Shown piece by piece: positions 1 through 7,547 of a stretch of 11,914 nucleotides of DNA (position 1 is its first letter; every line of letters starts with the position of its first letter). Below the pieces are notes generated by a model. The model saw only the letters and a program-made list of their open reading frames with translations. It had not been told where the DNA came from and did not search any database. This stretch comes from an uncultured Lachnospiraceae bacterium (GTDB lineage: Bacteria > Bacillota_A > Clostridia > Lachnospirales > Lachnospiraceae): the NCBI GenBank assembly GCA_902780985.1, contig CACZHN010000065.1, positions 1-11,914 on the forward strand, in the 5' to 3' direction. The position numbers and the translations under genes were made by a program.

Positions 1-698
1 AGATCGACGTTGTTACAACACCATCAGGTGACGACGTTGCCATGGTTCACTGCAACAACTGTACATCCGATATAAATGCATGGGCAAATATATTCCGTGA
101 GTATTCCGAGGCTATGGGTATCGAAGTAGATACAAACAAGCTTTACACAACACTTTTCAAGGCAGCTCTCGGCGGAGCACCTGACTGCGGCGGCCTTGCG
201 GGATTCAACTATTTCTCAGGCGAGCCTGTAACGGGATTTGACGAAGGAAGACCTGTATTTGCAAGAAAGGTAAATGCGGACTTCTCATTTGCAAACTTTA
301 TGAGATTCAATCTTTACTCAGCAGTAAGCACCCTTAAGGTAGGACTTGATATCCTTCTTAAGGAAGAGCAGGTTAAGGTTGATAAGCTTTACGGACACGG
401 CGGATTCTTCAAGACTCCTGAAGTTGGTCAGAGAATCATGTCAGCTGCAACAGGCGGCCCTGTAACCGTTATGGAGACAGCAGGTGAAGGCGGTGCCTGG
501 GGTATCGCGGTTCTTGCTCTTTACCTTCTTAAGAAGGAAGGACGCAGCCTGTCTGAGTACCTTAACGACGTGATCTTCGCAGGCGAAGAGGGCGTTGAAG
601 TTACTGCATCAGCAGAAGAGATCGAAGGCTTCGATAACTTCATGAAGACATTTAACGCAACACTTCCTATCGAGAAGGCAGCCGTTGAGACATTATAA
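1..698 (+). CDS. FGGY-family carbohydrate kinase, probable L-ribulokinase (C-terminal part, 5' end outside window)
   Basis: This is a partial gene. The reading frame (codons starting at base 3) is already open at the window edge, so the Met at base 42 is internal. The visible 231 or so residues are the C-terminal FGGY_C half of a sugar kinase. This shows in the Gly-rich stretch GHGGFFKTPEVGQRI followed by METAGEGGAWGIAVLALY, typical of the ATP-side lobe of clostridial FGGY kinases. The N-terminal sugar-binding lobe is not visible. FGGY kinases phosphorylate sugars with ATP in the cytoplasm. The specificity comes from context: the next gene, 36 bases on, is araD, so the substrate is most likely L-ribulose, giving L-ribulose-5-phosphate. 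Clostridial ribulokinases of this type differ from enteric AraB, so xylulose or another ketose cannot be ruled out. Family call firm; substrate inferred. Confidence 0.85.
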   Translation, partial: IDVVTTPSGDDVAMVHCNNCTSDINAWANIFREYSEAMGIEVDTNKLYTTLFKAALGGAPDCGGLAGFNYFSGEPVTGFDEGRPVFARKVNADFSFANFMRFNLYSAVSTLKVGLDILLKEEQVKVDKLYGHGGFFKTPEVGQRIMSAATGGPVTVMETAGEGGAWGIAVLALYLLKKEGRSLSEYLNDVIFAGEEGVEVTASAEEIEGFDNFMKTFNATLPIEKAAVETL

Positions 699-734
699 AG
701 ATTGAAACAATAACTAAGGAGATAACTGAACATT

Positions 735-1430
735 ATGTTAGAAGAATTAAAGAAAGCGGTCTTCGAAGCCAATCTTGAGCTTCCGAAGAGAAAGCTTGTT
801 ACATATACATGGGGAAATGTAAGCGGTATCGACAGAGCTTCCGGGCTCTTTGTCATTAAGCCGAGCGGAGTTGATTACGAGACAATGACAGCCGATGATA
901 TGGTTGTTATGGATCTTGAAGGAAACAGAGTTGAAGGAAAGTATAAGCCATCATCTGATACTCCGACACATCTCGAGTTATACAAGAGATATCCTGAGAT
1001 CGGTGGTGTGGTTCATACACATTCACCAGAGGCTACAGCATGGGCTCAGGCCGGAAGAAGCATTCCTCTTTACGGAACAACTCATGCGGACTATTTCTTC
1101 GGTGAGATTCCATGTGCAAGAAGCCTTACAGAGGAAGAAATCAACGGCGAGTATGAGAAGAACACAGGTCTTGTCATCATCGAGACCTTCGACAGCAAGA
1201 ATATGAATCCTATGTATACACCGGGCGTGCTCTGCACAAATCACGGCGTATTCACATGGGGCAAGGATGCTGCAGAAGCAGTTCACAATGCTGTAGTTAT
1301 GGAAGAAGTAGCAAAGATGGCTACCAGAACAGAGCTTATCAATCCAAGTGTTAAGCCTGCTCCGGACTGCATCCGCGACAAGCATTTCTTCCGTAAGCAC
1401 GGTGAGAACGCTTACTACGGACAGGACTAG
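735..1430 (+). CDS. araD: L-ribulose-5-phosphate 4-epimerase (class II aldolase family)
   Basis: A 231-residue protein, the same size as E. coli AraD. It converts L-ribulose-5-phosphate to D-xylulose-5-phosphate, feeding L-arabinose carbon into the pentose phosphate pathway in the cytoplasm. Visible family marks are GNVSGID (27-33), KPSGVDY (42-48), the SSDTPTH segment (73-79), the metal-binding HTH at His94/His96, and His170 in CTNHGVF. These match E. coli His95, His97 and His171 with an offset of one. Asp75, Asp119 and Tyr228 correspond to the catalytic-region residues Asp76, Asp120 and Tyr229. All key residues are present, so the enzyme should be active. The start is preceded by AAGGAG at 716-721. 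It lies 36 bases after the sugar kinase gene and 29 bases before the response regulator, so co-transcription is likely. L-fuculose-phosphate aldolase is less likely given the AraD-type C-terminus. Confidence 0.93.
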   Translation: MLEELKKAVFEANLELPKRKLVTYTWGNVSGIDRASGLFVIKPSGVDYETMTADDMVVMDLEGNRVEGKYKPSSDTPTHLELYKRYPEIGGVVHTHSPEATAWAQAGRSIPLYGTTHADYFFGEIPCARSLTEEEINGEYEKNTGLVIIETFDSKNMNPMYTPGVLCTNHGVFTWGKDAAEAVHNAVVMEEVAKMATRTELINPSVKPAPDCIRDKHFFRKHGENAYYGQD

Positions 1431-1459
1431 TCAGTCGTATATTATAAGAGCGAAATAAA

Positions 1460-3109
1460 ATGATAAAGGTATTTTTGGTAGAAGATGAATATGCAATCCG
1501 CGAGGGTATAAAGAAGTCCATTAGATGGGAACGTGACGGATTTGAGCTGGTAGGAGAAGCCGGTGATGGAGAGGTTGCATTTCCAAAGATACTTAAAACC
1601 AAACCGGATATCCTTATAACGGATATCCGGATGCCTTTTATGGACGGCCTTGAGCTTTCAAGGCTTGTCAAAAAGGAGATGCCGGGCATCAAGATCGTGG
1701 TCCTCAGCGGCTACGATGATTTCAACTATGCCCGGGAAGCAATAAGTATTGGGGTGGAAGAATATATCCTGAAGCCGGTTTCGGAAGAATCTCTTATGGA
1801 GGAACTTCGGAAGCTGGCTGATTTAGTGCGCGCCGAACGTCAGGATGACGAGGCAAAGGTGAAGTACCTGAGAGACCGTGAGGAGATCAGAATGCTGGAG
1901 CAGCAGAAGTTCCTTCACGACATGATCGACGGAAAGCTTTCTATCCAGGATTCCCTTACTCTTGGTAAGGAACTGGGAATAGACATAGCTGCGGAGTACT
2001 ATTCGGTAGTGCTCATGCAGGTTTTCTCCGGCAAGGGAGACGGCAACATCGATGCTTATTCGGGCACGAAGGAAGAGATATATTCTCGCGTTAAAGCATT
2101 TTACAACGATGTAGACAATGTATACCTGTACGAACAGGTAGGTGATGTTATATGTTTCCTTGAGAAAGCGGATTCCTCCGAGGAAATGCGCAGCAGCATA
2201 TTAAAGGGGATAGAGAACATCAGAAATGTAATGAAAGATTATAAGGACGTTCTGTACTTCGTATCCATCGGAAAGCCGGTGGAAAGGATCAGGGACGTAA
2301 ACATATCTTACGAGGATGCCAGCCGCAAGTTCGCAGAACGATATATGCTGGACAAGAGCTGTGTATTCTATGAGGAAAGCGGCGAGAAGCCGGTGTTCAG
2401 ACCGGACAGGAGCGGTTTTACCACGGATATCGATCTTAACAGCATAGATATAAACATGATATCCCAGAAGACCATACTGCATTTCCTTAAGAACGGAACT
2501 CTTTCGGAAATCAACGATTTCACTGAAGAGTATTTCTCAAGCATGGGCAAGGAGGCGGTAGAGTCTCTCATGCTCCGTCAGTATGTGCTGGTGGAAGCTA
2601 TGCTCAGTGCGGCGGTTTTCATGAAAGATATAGGCAGGGAGGACGGCCAGACCGGCGAACTTCCAAAGGAACTCAGCAATCCGATGGAGTATGTATCCAC
2701 AACGGAGAGCGCGAAGGACTATATCAGAAGACTGCTGGAATATATGCTGGAATACAGGAACCGTATCTCGGATATGAAGTATACGGAGACCATAGAGAAG
2801 GCCAAGACTTACATTCAGGACAACTATCAGAACGACGATATGTCACTTCAGACGGTTGCATCTTTTGTAAATGTAAGTACCAACCATTTCAGTGCCATCT
2901 TCAGACGGGAGACAGGGGATACATTTATCGATTATCTTACTTCCGTGCGTATGGAGAAGGCCAAGACGCTTCTTGTATGCACTGCCATGAAGACATCGGA
3001 TGTGGGCTTTGAGGTAGGATACAGGGATCCTCACTATTTCAGTTACATATTTAAGAAGACAGTAGGCATGTCGCCGAAGGAATACAGGAAATCCAAGAAG
3101 GAATCGTAA
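1460..3109 (+). CDS. Response regulator, CheY receiver plus AraC-type HTH (YesN family)
   Basis: A 549-residue cytoplasmic transcription regulator. Residues 1-120 or so form a receiver domain: acidic pocket EDE (8-10), phospho-acceptor Asp55 in ITDIRMP, Ser83 in VLSGYDD, and Lys105 in ILKPV. A long linker of about 320 residues carries no motif I can name. Residues 445-545 form a two-HTH AraC/XylS DNA-binding domain (SLQTVASFVNVSTNHFS and the family-typical VGYRDPHYFSYIFKK followed by GMSPKEYR). This is the YesN layout, usually paired with a YesM/LytS-type kinase, and such a kinase gene follows after 9 bases. The start has only a weak ribosome site (AAGAG at 1446-1450). Likely targets are pentose uptake or use genes near this locus, inferred from the araD neighbour. 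Confidence 0.9.
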   Translation: MIKVFLVEDEYAIREGIKKSIRWERDGFELVGEAGDGEVAFPKILKTKPDILITDIRMPFMDGLELSRLVKKEMPGIKIVVLSGYDDFNYAREAISIGVEEYILKPVSEESLMEELRKLADLVRAERQDDEAKVKYLRDREEIRMLEQQKFLHDMIDGKLSIQDSLTLGKELGIDIAAEYYSVVLMQVFSGKGDGNIDAYSGTKEEIYSRVKAFYNDVDNVYLYEQVGDVICFLEKADSSEEMRSSILKGIENIRNVMKDYKDVLYFVSIGKPVERIRDVNISYEDASRKFAERYMLDKSCVFYEESGEKPVFRPDRSGFTTDIDLNSIDINMISQKTILHFLKNGTLSEINDFTEEYFSSMGKEAVESLMLRQYVLVEAMLSAAVFMKDIGREDGQTGELPKELSNPMEYVSTTESAKDYIRRLLEYMLEYRNRISDMKYTETIEKAKTYIQDNYQNDDMSLQTVASFVNVSTNHFSAIFRRETGDTFIDYLTSVRMEKAKTLLVCTAMKTSDVGFEVGYRDPHYFSYIFKKTVGMSPKEYRKSKKES

Positions 3110-3118
3110 ACGAAAGAT

Positions 3119-4585
3119 ATGAGTACGGGTGATGCGGTTAAAAAGAAAAAGAACAGCAGGATACAGTCCAAGCTGACGGCCTATATCTGGGTGTGCGTTA
3201 TCCCATTTATAGTTCTTATTGTAGTAGCCGCAGTACAGCTTCTCGGGTATTATCAGAAGTACGACCTTCTGGTACGAAATATTACAAGTGCAAATGAATT
3301 CAACATGGACTTCAAGGATGACATGGATGAGATGATGTACAGGATCATCATCGGTTCGGCCAACTGGACGGATCCGGAGAAGAAGCTTGAGGGAGAAGAC
3401 CCTAAGGGGCTCATCAGCGACGCAAGAGCGCATTTTACGGAGCTTAGGGAAAAGACTACCGAGCAGAATGTGCAGGCGGACCTGGACGCTCTTATCAAGC
3501 TTCTGGGCATCCTTGACGAACGTGTTGACGATATCCTGAGAAATGTTGAAGAGGGCGGACACTATGACGAGAACATGGAAATGCTCGACATGAATATCCG
3601 TACCCTCACATCTCTTATTCAGGATGATATTCAGAAATACATTTACGATGAAGCAACCAACATGGAGATGCTTCGTAGACAGGTTGCGGCAAGTCTGGTA
3701 AGTTCCATCAGGGTTCTTGTCTTCATGCTGATAGCCATGATCGTTATAATTGTCATCATGTCCCGCCGCCTTTCCAAGAGGATCACTCAGCCGATCACGG
3801 AGCTTTGTGATATGACGGAGAAATTTGCGGGAGGAGACTTCACGGTTTCCTATCATACTGACAGCAACGATGAGATGGCGACCCTTGCGGAAAGTTTTAA
3901 CAGCATGGTTAAAGAGATAGAGACGCTTATCGATGACATTCACAGAGAGCAGGAAAATGCAAAGGATGCCGAGCTCAGACTTCTGCAGGAACAGATCAAT
4001 CCGCATTTCTTATACAACACGCTGGATGCGATCATCTGGATGACGGAATCAGGTGAGAACAAGAAGGCCATACAGATCATACAGGAGCTTTCCAGCTTCT
4101 TCAGAATATCGCTCAGTAAAGGTCAGAGCGAGATCACCATCAGAAATGAAAAAGAACATGTAAGAAGTTATCTTGAGATCCAGCATTACAGATATCAGGA
4201 TATTCTTGAGTATGAGATAGATTTTGACGAGAACATTCTGGATTACCATATTCAGAAGCTGACTCTTCAGCCTATAGTTGAAAATGCGCTTTATCACGGA
4301 ATCAAGAATAAGCGCGGACTTGGTAAGATCAGCGTTACGGGAACCATGGACGGAGAGGATATCATCTTCACCGTAGAGGATAACGGTATCGGCATGAAGC
4401 CGGAGGAACTGGACGAACTGCGCGACCTTATCGCTGGTAAGGTGGTAAAGGACGATCAGAGCGGTTTCGGTATGGCAAATGTAGAGAAGCGTCTTGAGAT
4501 GCTTTACGGCTCAGGCTACGGCATGACCGTAGAGAGCGAGTATAATACCGGAACAAAAGTTACGGTCAGAGTTCCGAAGGTATAG
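3119..4585 (+). CDS. Membrane sensor histidine kinase (YesM/LytS type, HAMP + His_kinase + HATPase)
   Basis: A 488-residue inner-membrane kinase. A basic N-terminus precedes membrane segment 1 (about 22-44). An extracytoplasmic sensor region of about 150 mostly helical residues follows, then membrane segment 2 (about 195-214), ending in RRLSKRITQPI, the start of a HAMP domain (about 215-270). The phospho-acceptor is His296 in EQINPHFLYNTLDAI, the His_kinase signature of the YesM/LytS group. The ATP-binding domain has an N box (QPIVENALYHGI, Asn389), a G1 box (DNGIGM, Asp421) and a G2 box (GFGMANV, 449-455), all intact. The gene starts 9 bases after the YesN-type regulator, its presumed partner, and is followed by a sugar-binding lipoprotein gene that may present the ligand to the sensor region. 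The sensor region lacks a recognisable Cache or PAS motif, which fits sensing through a binding protein. Confidence 0.9.
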   Translation: MSTGDAVKKKKNSRIQSKLTAYIWVCVIPFIVLIVVAAVQLLGYYQKYDLLVRNITSANEFNMDFKDDMDEMMYRIIIGSANWTDPEKKLEGEDPKGLISDARAHFTELREKTTEQNVQADLDALIKLLGILDERVDDILRNVEEGGHYDENMEMLDMNIRTLTSLIQDDIQKYIYDEATNMEMLRRQVAASLVSSIRVLVFMLIAMIVIIVIMSRRLSKRITQPITELCDMTEKFAGGDFTVSYHTDSNDEMATLAESFNSMVKEIETLIDDIHREQENAKDAELRLLQEQINPHFLYNTLDAIIWMTESGENKKAIQIIQELSSFFRISLSKGQSEITIRNEKEHVRSYLEIQHYRYQDILEYEIDFDENILDYHIQKLTLQPIVENALYHGIKNKRGLGKISVTGTMDGEDIIFTVEDNGIGMKPEELDELRDLIAGKVVKDDQSGFGMANVEKRLEMLYGSGYGMTVESEYNTGTKVTVRVPKV

Positions 4586-4604
4586 GACGCAGGTGGGTAG
4601 CAAT

Positions 4605-5681
4605 ATGATAAATAAGAATTGGAAAACTAAATTATCGGCGATGCTTACGGCTGCGGCTATGACGGTTCTTACAGCCTGCACCGGAACGGGAGTCTCGGGT
4701 AGTGAAGCCACCACCGAGGCGGGACCTAAGTATATCAGTGTGGGATTTTCTCAGCTGGGAGCGGAATCCGACTGGAGAGTTGCCAACACGGAATCCATAA
4801 GAGGAAGCCTGTCCAGAGAGAACGGATTTGACCTTATGTTCGATGATGCGCAGCAGAAGCAGGATAAGCAGATCATGGCCATCAGAAACTTCACCCAGCA
4901 GGAAGTGGACTGCATAGTCCTCGCTCCGGTTATGGAGACGGGATGGGATACGGTGCTGACGGAAGCGCACGATGCTAATATTCCTGTTGTGGTTGTGGAC
5001 AGAATGGTTGATATCAGTGATGATTCACTGTTTACCGCATGGGTAGGATCGGATTTCCGAAAGGAAGCGAATATAGCCTGTGAATGGCTGAACGAATTCA
5101 CCAAGGTGAAGGAGATTGCCCCGGAGGATCTTTATATAGTTGATATTCAGGGAACACTGGGAGCGTCGGCGCAGATAGGAAGAACCGACGGACTACAGGA
5201 TGCGGCCGAGAAGTACGGCTGGAATATTGTAGCTTCGGAACCTGCGGACTACACAAGAGCTAAGGGCCGCGAAGTTATGCAGAAGCTTCTGAATGAGTAT
5301 GAGAATATAAATGTAGCCTATTGTGAGAACGACAACGAAGCGATAGGTGTTATCGATGCCATAGAAGCATCCGGAAGAAAAGCCGGAACGGATATCGCCA
5401 ACGGCGAGATACTGGTCATTTCCTTCGATGCAGCCCATTCGGGACTCAGCATGGTGCTGGAAGGAAAGATCGCTTTGGACGTAGAGTGTAATCCGCTTCA
5501 GGGAGAAGCTGTACGAAATCTTATAAACGCCATAAAGAGCGGAGAAGATTACGAGAAGTACACTTACGTAAAGGAAAGCGCATTTGCTTCGGATGATACC
5601 GTGAACAGTGTATTTATAGACGATGAGATCTGTGACATCACAACCATCACCCAAGAGATCCTGGATGAGAGGGAATACTAA
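4605..5681 (+). CDS. Sugar-binding lipoprotein, YtfQ-like (periplasmic-binding-protein type I fold)
   Basis: A 358-residue exported lipoprotein. A basic, hydrophobic signal peptide ends in the lipobox LTAC with lipidated Cys25. The mature part begins with VGFSQLGAESDWR, then DAQQKQDKQI and APVMETGWDTVL, and further on DRMVD. These segments closely follow enteric YtfQ, the galactofuranose-binding protein, so a furanose sugar is the probable ligand. Given araD, arabinofuranose is a reasonable guess. A GTG at 4593 in the same frame would add four residues. I prefer ATG 4605 because AGGTGG at 4591-4596 sits at a proper distance from it and would be part of the coding region otherwise. The gene ends the + strand run: no permease or ABC ATPase follows, and the next gene is convergent. 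A role as ligand presenter for the preceding YesM-type kinase is inferred, by analogy with the clostridial XylFII-LytS-YesN sensor. Confidence 0.86.
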   Translation: MINKNWKTKLSAMLTAAAMTVLTACTGTGVSGSEATTEAGPKYISVGFSQLGAESDWRVANTESIRGSLSRENGFDLMFDDAQQKQDKQIMAIRNFTQQEVDCIVLAPVMETGWDTVLTEAHDANIPVVVVDRMVDISDDSLFTAWVGSDFRKEANIACEWLNEFTKVKEIAPEDLYIVDIQGTLGASAQIGRTDGLQDAAEKYGWNIVASEPADYTRAKGREVMQKLLNEYENINVAYCENDNEAIGVIDAIEASGRKAGTDIANGEILVISFDAAHSGLSMVLEGKIALDVECNPLQGEAVRNLINAIKSGEDYEKYTYVKESAFASDDTVNSVFIDDEICDITTITQEILDEREY

Positions 5682-5683
5682 AA

Positions 5684-7093
5684 TCAGATCAATATTTCGA
5701 TAATGATGGATATTATTACGGCGGCCGCCATAATGTTGAAAAGCGAGCCAAGAAATCTCAGATGAATTTCACTTCTCTTTTTAAACATATAGATAAGCCA
5801 TGCCGCAATGCCGAGAAGTATTACGGCAATTGCAACGATACAAGGTGTTGAGAAGGAAAAATTCATGAATATGTATATGAGTACAATAACAGAGAGAAGA
5901 GGAATTCCGGAACCGAAATTGCTTCGACTGACGGAGTCCAGATCAAAAGCAGCCGGTGAAATGGATGTAAACCATAGATAAAGGTAGGAAGACATCAGAA
6001 CAACGGCCAGAGATGAGTATATCCCTGTTTTTATATGATATACAAAACATATTTTCAGAAGTATGTATATGAGACTACATGACAAAAACAAAGTAAATGT
6101 AACAAAGAATACATTTGTAATTGCATGAAAATGCTTCAGATAGTAATCTGTACAGCGGCGTCCGGTAGAGGCTTTTGTACAAAGACTGAAATTCATCAAA
6201 AGAGCAACAGCCAGTCCTATAAAGAGGATAAACGATATAGGCAGCTGCTCGCTGTGATGATTTAAATATTCATCTGCCGCAGGAATGTGGCGGAAGTAAT
6301 TTATCAGTGACAGGCACGTAAACGCACCTGTGAGATTCGATATCAGGAAAGTATGGACATGTAGTTTCGACGTGTCAAATTTGCTGCCGCGGTCAACATA
6401 TATTCCCAGTAATATAGGTATGACAGCACTTATAACGAGAATAACGGACATAAAAACAAACGGTATACCGGTCAGATAGGATACAATCTGATTCAGTCCG
6501 ATATTATAATGATCCATTACCAGAAAAACCGTTATTACAAGATATGTAATTATAAAAAGCTGAAGCCAGGAATTACGAAAATAATCCTGAATCGTCGGAG
6601 TGACATTCTGTGAAGGTTCACAGGATTCCGTCGGTTCGGGAATTTGTTTTGTAATCTCGGGAACAGCATCATCAATCGGAAGAGGGATTGCATTCGTATC
6701 CGCAACGGAAATGTTGCTGGTGATAAGATTGTATCCCATATATCCGTTTACTTTATGTTTATCTATAATATTTGAAAATAGCTGAACCGAATATTCCTTA
6801 TCATACTGATAGGAAAGAAGGTTAACTATGTGAGTTTTAATAGAAGAAATTGTTTTCGGGAGGTCAACCGAATTAAGTTCGGAGGAAAGCTGAAGATTGG
6901 AATTCGTAACATACTCCCCTGAATGCTCCAGAAGAAAAAGCAGGACTTTGATCTTTCGATATTCAAGCCTTTCGGCAGGATAATCTCTGAAACCGATTTC
7001 CTGATTTAAAAAATCTATATATAACCCCTTAAGATCGCCATCGCTCCATTGAAGTCGATTATGTTTTGCCCAATCGTTATCCGTGTTGCCCAT
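5684..7093 (-). CDS. Membrane-anchored winged-helix transcription regulator, polytopic
   Basis: A 469-residue protein with two clear halves. Residues of about 40-125 look like an OmpR/ToxR-type winged helix: RKIKVLLFLLEHSGEYVTN, then a recognition-helix-like segment KTISSIKTHIVNLL, and a C-terminal wing ending in NGYMGYNL. A polar Pro/Glu/Thr-rich linker (about 130-170) leads to a strongly hydrophobic half with about 8-9 membrane segments (roughly 176-193, 209-232, 247-266, 285-304, 325-350, 357-377, 396-411, 416-436, 448-468). There is no receiver domain. This differs from CadC/ToxR, which usually have one membrane pass and an outer sensor domain. It suggests sensing of a membrane or small-molecule cue within the bilayer. 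The start is set by AGGGGGAT (7101-7108), 7 bases upstream. The gene is divergent from the FtsK/WXG/Hsp70 operon and may control it. I do not recognise a named family. Confidence 0.75.
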   Translation of the reverse strand: MGNTDNDWAKHNRLQWSDGDLKGLYIDFLNQEIGFRDYPAERLEYRKIKVLLFLLEHSGEYVTNSNLQLSSELNSVDLPKTISSIKTHIVNLLSYQYDKEYSVQLFSNIIDKHKVNGYMGYNLITSNISVADTNAIPLPIDDAVPEITKQIPEPTESCEPSQNVTPTIQDYFRNSWLQLFIITYLVITVFLVMDHYNIGLNQIVSYLTGIPFVFMSVILVISAVIPILLGIYVDRGSKFDTSKLHVHTFLISNLTGAFTCLSLINYFRHIPAADEYLNHHSEQLPISFILFIGLAVALLMNFSLCTKASTGRRCTDYYLKHFHAITNVFFVTFTLFLSCSLIYILLKICFVYHIKTGIYSSLAVVLMSSYLYLWFTSISPAAFDLDSVSRSNFGSGIPLLSVIVLIYIFMNFSFSTPCIVAIAVILLGIAAWLIYMFKKRSEIHLRFLGSLFNIMAAAVIISIIIEILI

Positions 7094-7100
7094 ATATCGG

Positions 7101-7108
7101 ATCCCCCT
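7101..7108 (-). promoter_or_regulatory. Ribosome binding site of the membrane-anchored regulator
   Basis: Read on the - strand this is AGGGGGAT, seven bases before the ATG at 7093-7091. It supports that start codon over any later Met. Confidence 0.7.
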
Positions 7109-7122
7109 AAAAAACTATTTTG

Positions 7123-7131
7123 ATTTTATCA
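7123..7131 (-). promoter_or_regulatory. Possible extended -10 promoter element for the membrane-anchored regulator
   Basis: On the - strand the sequence reads TGATAAAAT, an extended -10 (TG, one base, then TAAAAT with 5 of 6 matches to TATAAT). A -35 box at the usual distance is poor (TTTATT), which is common for extended -10 promoters. It would give a leader of about 20-25 bases before the regulator's start codon. Assigned by eye only. Confidence 0.35.
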
Positions 7132-7173
7132 CAATAATAATCTCAAATAAACGAAAAATGAAAAATTGCCCGT

Positions 7174-7200
7174 AAGACTACCCTTTGGGGTAGTTTTTTT
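7174..7200 (+). terminator. Intrinsic terminator (hairpin plus T-tract), + strand
   Basis: ACTACCC (7177-7183) pairs with GGGTAGT (7188-7194) around a four-base loop TTTG, and the stem is followed at once by a run of T to 7200. On the - strand no T-run follows the stem directly, so it works on + strand transcripts. No + strand gene ends just upstream; the region before it is the 5' end of the divergent regulator gene. It may block antisense or read-through transcripts from the left. If the right-hand operon starts from a weak promoter-like pair near 7120-7148 (TTGATT, 17 bases, TCAAAT), it would instead act as a leader terminator. Confidence 0.7.
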
Positions 7201-7228
7201 GTGTTTTTTCGAAAAAAGAAGAAAAAAA
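7194..7228. promoter_or_regulatory. Phased A/T tracts, probable curved DNA or UP-like element
   Basis: Four homopolymer tracts lie about ten bases apart: T at 7194-7200, T at 7204-7209, A at 7212-7217 and A at 7222-7228. The middle two form a perfect 14-base palindrome (7204-7217, T6-CG-A6). Phased A-tracts bend DNA and often sit just upstream of promoters. Here they lie directly before the repeats and the start of the right-hand operon. The effect on transcription is inferred. Confidence 0.45.
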
Positions 7229-7236
7229 GAACTTTT

Positions 7237-7263
7237 CTTGAACCTTTAAGAAGCTTCAAGAAG
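7237..7263 (+). repeat. Tandem 10-base repeats with an inverted half-site, possible operator
   Basis: CTTTAAGAAG (7244-7253) and CTTCAAGAAG (7254-7263) are adjacent and differ at one base, so the units are one helical turn apart. Just before them, CTTGAA (7237-7242) is the reverse complement of TTCAAG (7255-7260), making an inverted pair. The block lies 46 bases before the LuxR-type gene at 7309. Head-to-tail repeats spaced one turn apart are typical of winged-helix (OmpR-type) binding, and the inverted pair would suit a dimeric LuxR-type HTH. TTGAAC at 7238-7243 could also serve as a -35 box, but no good -10 is seen at 16-18 bases. Confidence 0.4.
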
Positions 7264-7308
7264 CATTATTTAGGTGTGATCTGAGTAACTTATGAGCGGG
7301 GAAAAGAT

Positions 7309-7545
7309 ATGAACGAAACAAAATTAGGAAATTGTCCTATCGAAAAAGTGACCGAAAGAGAAATCGAGGTCATGCAGTTGCTGGCACACGGAAAAAGCAG
7401 AGAAGAAATTTCGAGGAGACTGAACATATCATCCAACACGGTTAAGTACCATATGAAGAGTATTCTCTGTAAGACCGGATTCAATAATTCAATCATGTTG
7501 ATAGCATATGCGGTGACGATGGGACTGATCAAGATGGAGAGGTAA
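7309..7545 (+). CDS. Free-standing LuxR/GerE-type HTH DNA-binding protein
   Basis: A 78-residue protein that consists of almost nothing but a LuxR C-terminal (GerE) domain. It has TEREIEVMQLLAHGKSREEI (15-34), the turn RRLNISSNTVKYHMKSI (36-52) with the conserved NTVKYH recognition helix, and a dimerisation-helix-like tail. There is no receiver, autoinducer or ATPase domain, so any signal must act on its abundance or through a partner; GerE itself is a similarly small regulator. A GGGGAA ribosome site (7298-7303) precedes the ATG. It is the first gene of the right-hand operon, with only 2 bases between its stop and the FtsK-like gene, so it probably regulates this operon. Family call firm; target inferred. 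Confidence 0.85.
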   Translation: MNETKLGNCPIEKVTEREIEVMQLLAHGKSREEISRRLNISSNTVKYHMKSILCKTGFNNSIMLIAYAVTMGLIKMER

Positions 7546-7547
7546 AA

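Noticed and set aside
42..44. ATG at 42 as a true start of a 218-residue protein
   Set aside because: The frame is open and kinase-like up to the window edge, so this Met is internal to a longer FGGY kinase.
2843..4006. A long open frame (387 codons) on the - strand opposite the regulator and kinase genes
   Set aside because: It overlaps two well-supported + strand genes, its product has no recognisable domain and is rich in His, Arg and Leu as expected from antisense reading of these codons.
4593..4604. GTG at 4593 as start of the sugar-binding lipoprotein
   Set aside because: The GTG lies inside the best ribosome site (AGGTGG 4591-4596), which is well placed for ATG 4605; the shorter start also gives a normal lipoprotein signal peptide.
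5714..5735. Near-perfect 22-base palindrome around GGCGGCCGCC, considered as a terminator for the convergent genes
   Set aside because: It has no T-run on either strand and no loop, and it encodes an Ala run in the last membrane segment of the - strand gene, which explains the repeat.
7120..7148. Promoter-like pair TTGATT-17-TCAAAT on the + strand upstream of the terminator
   Set aside because: Both boxes match only 4 of 6 positions and any transcript would meet the terminator within about 40 bases; mentioned with the terminator but not listed as a promoter.
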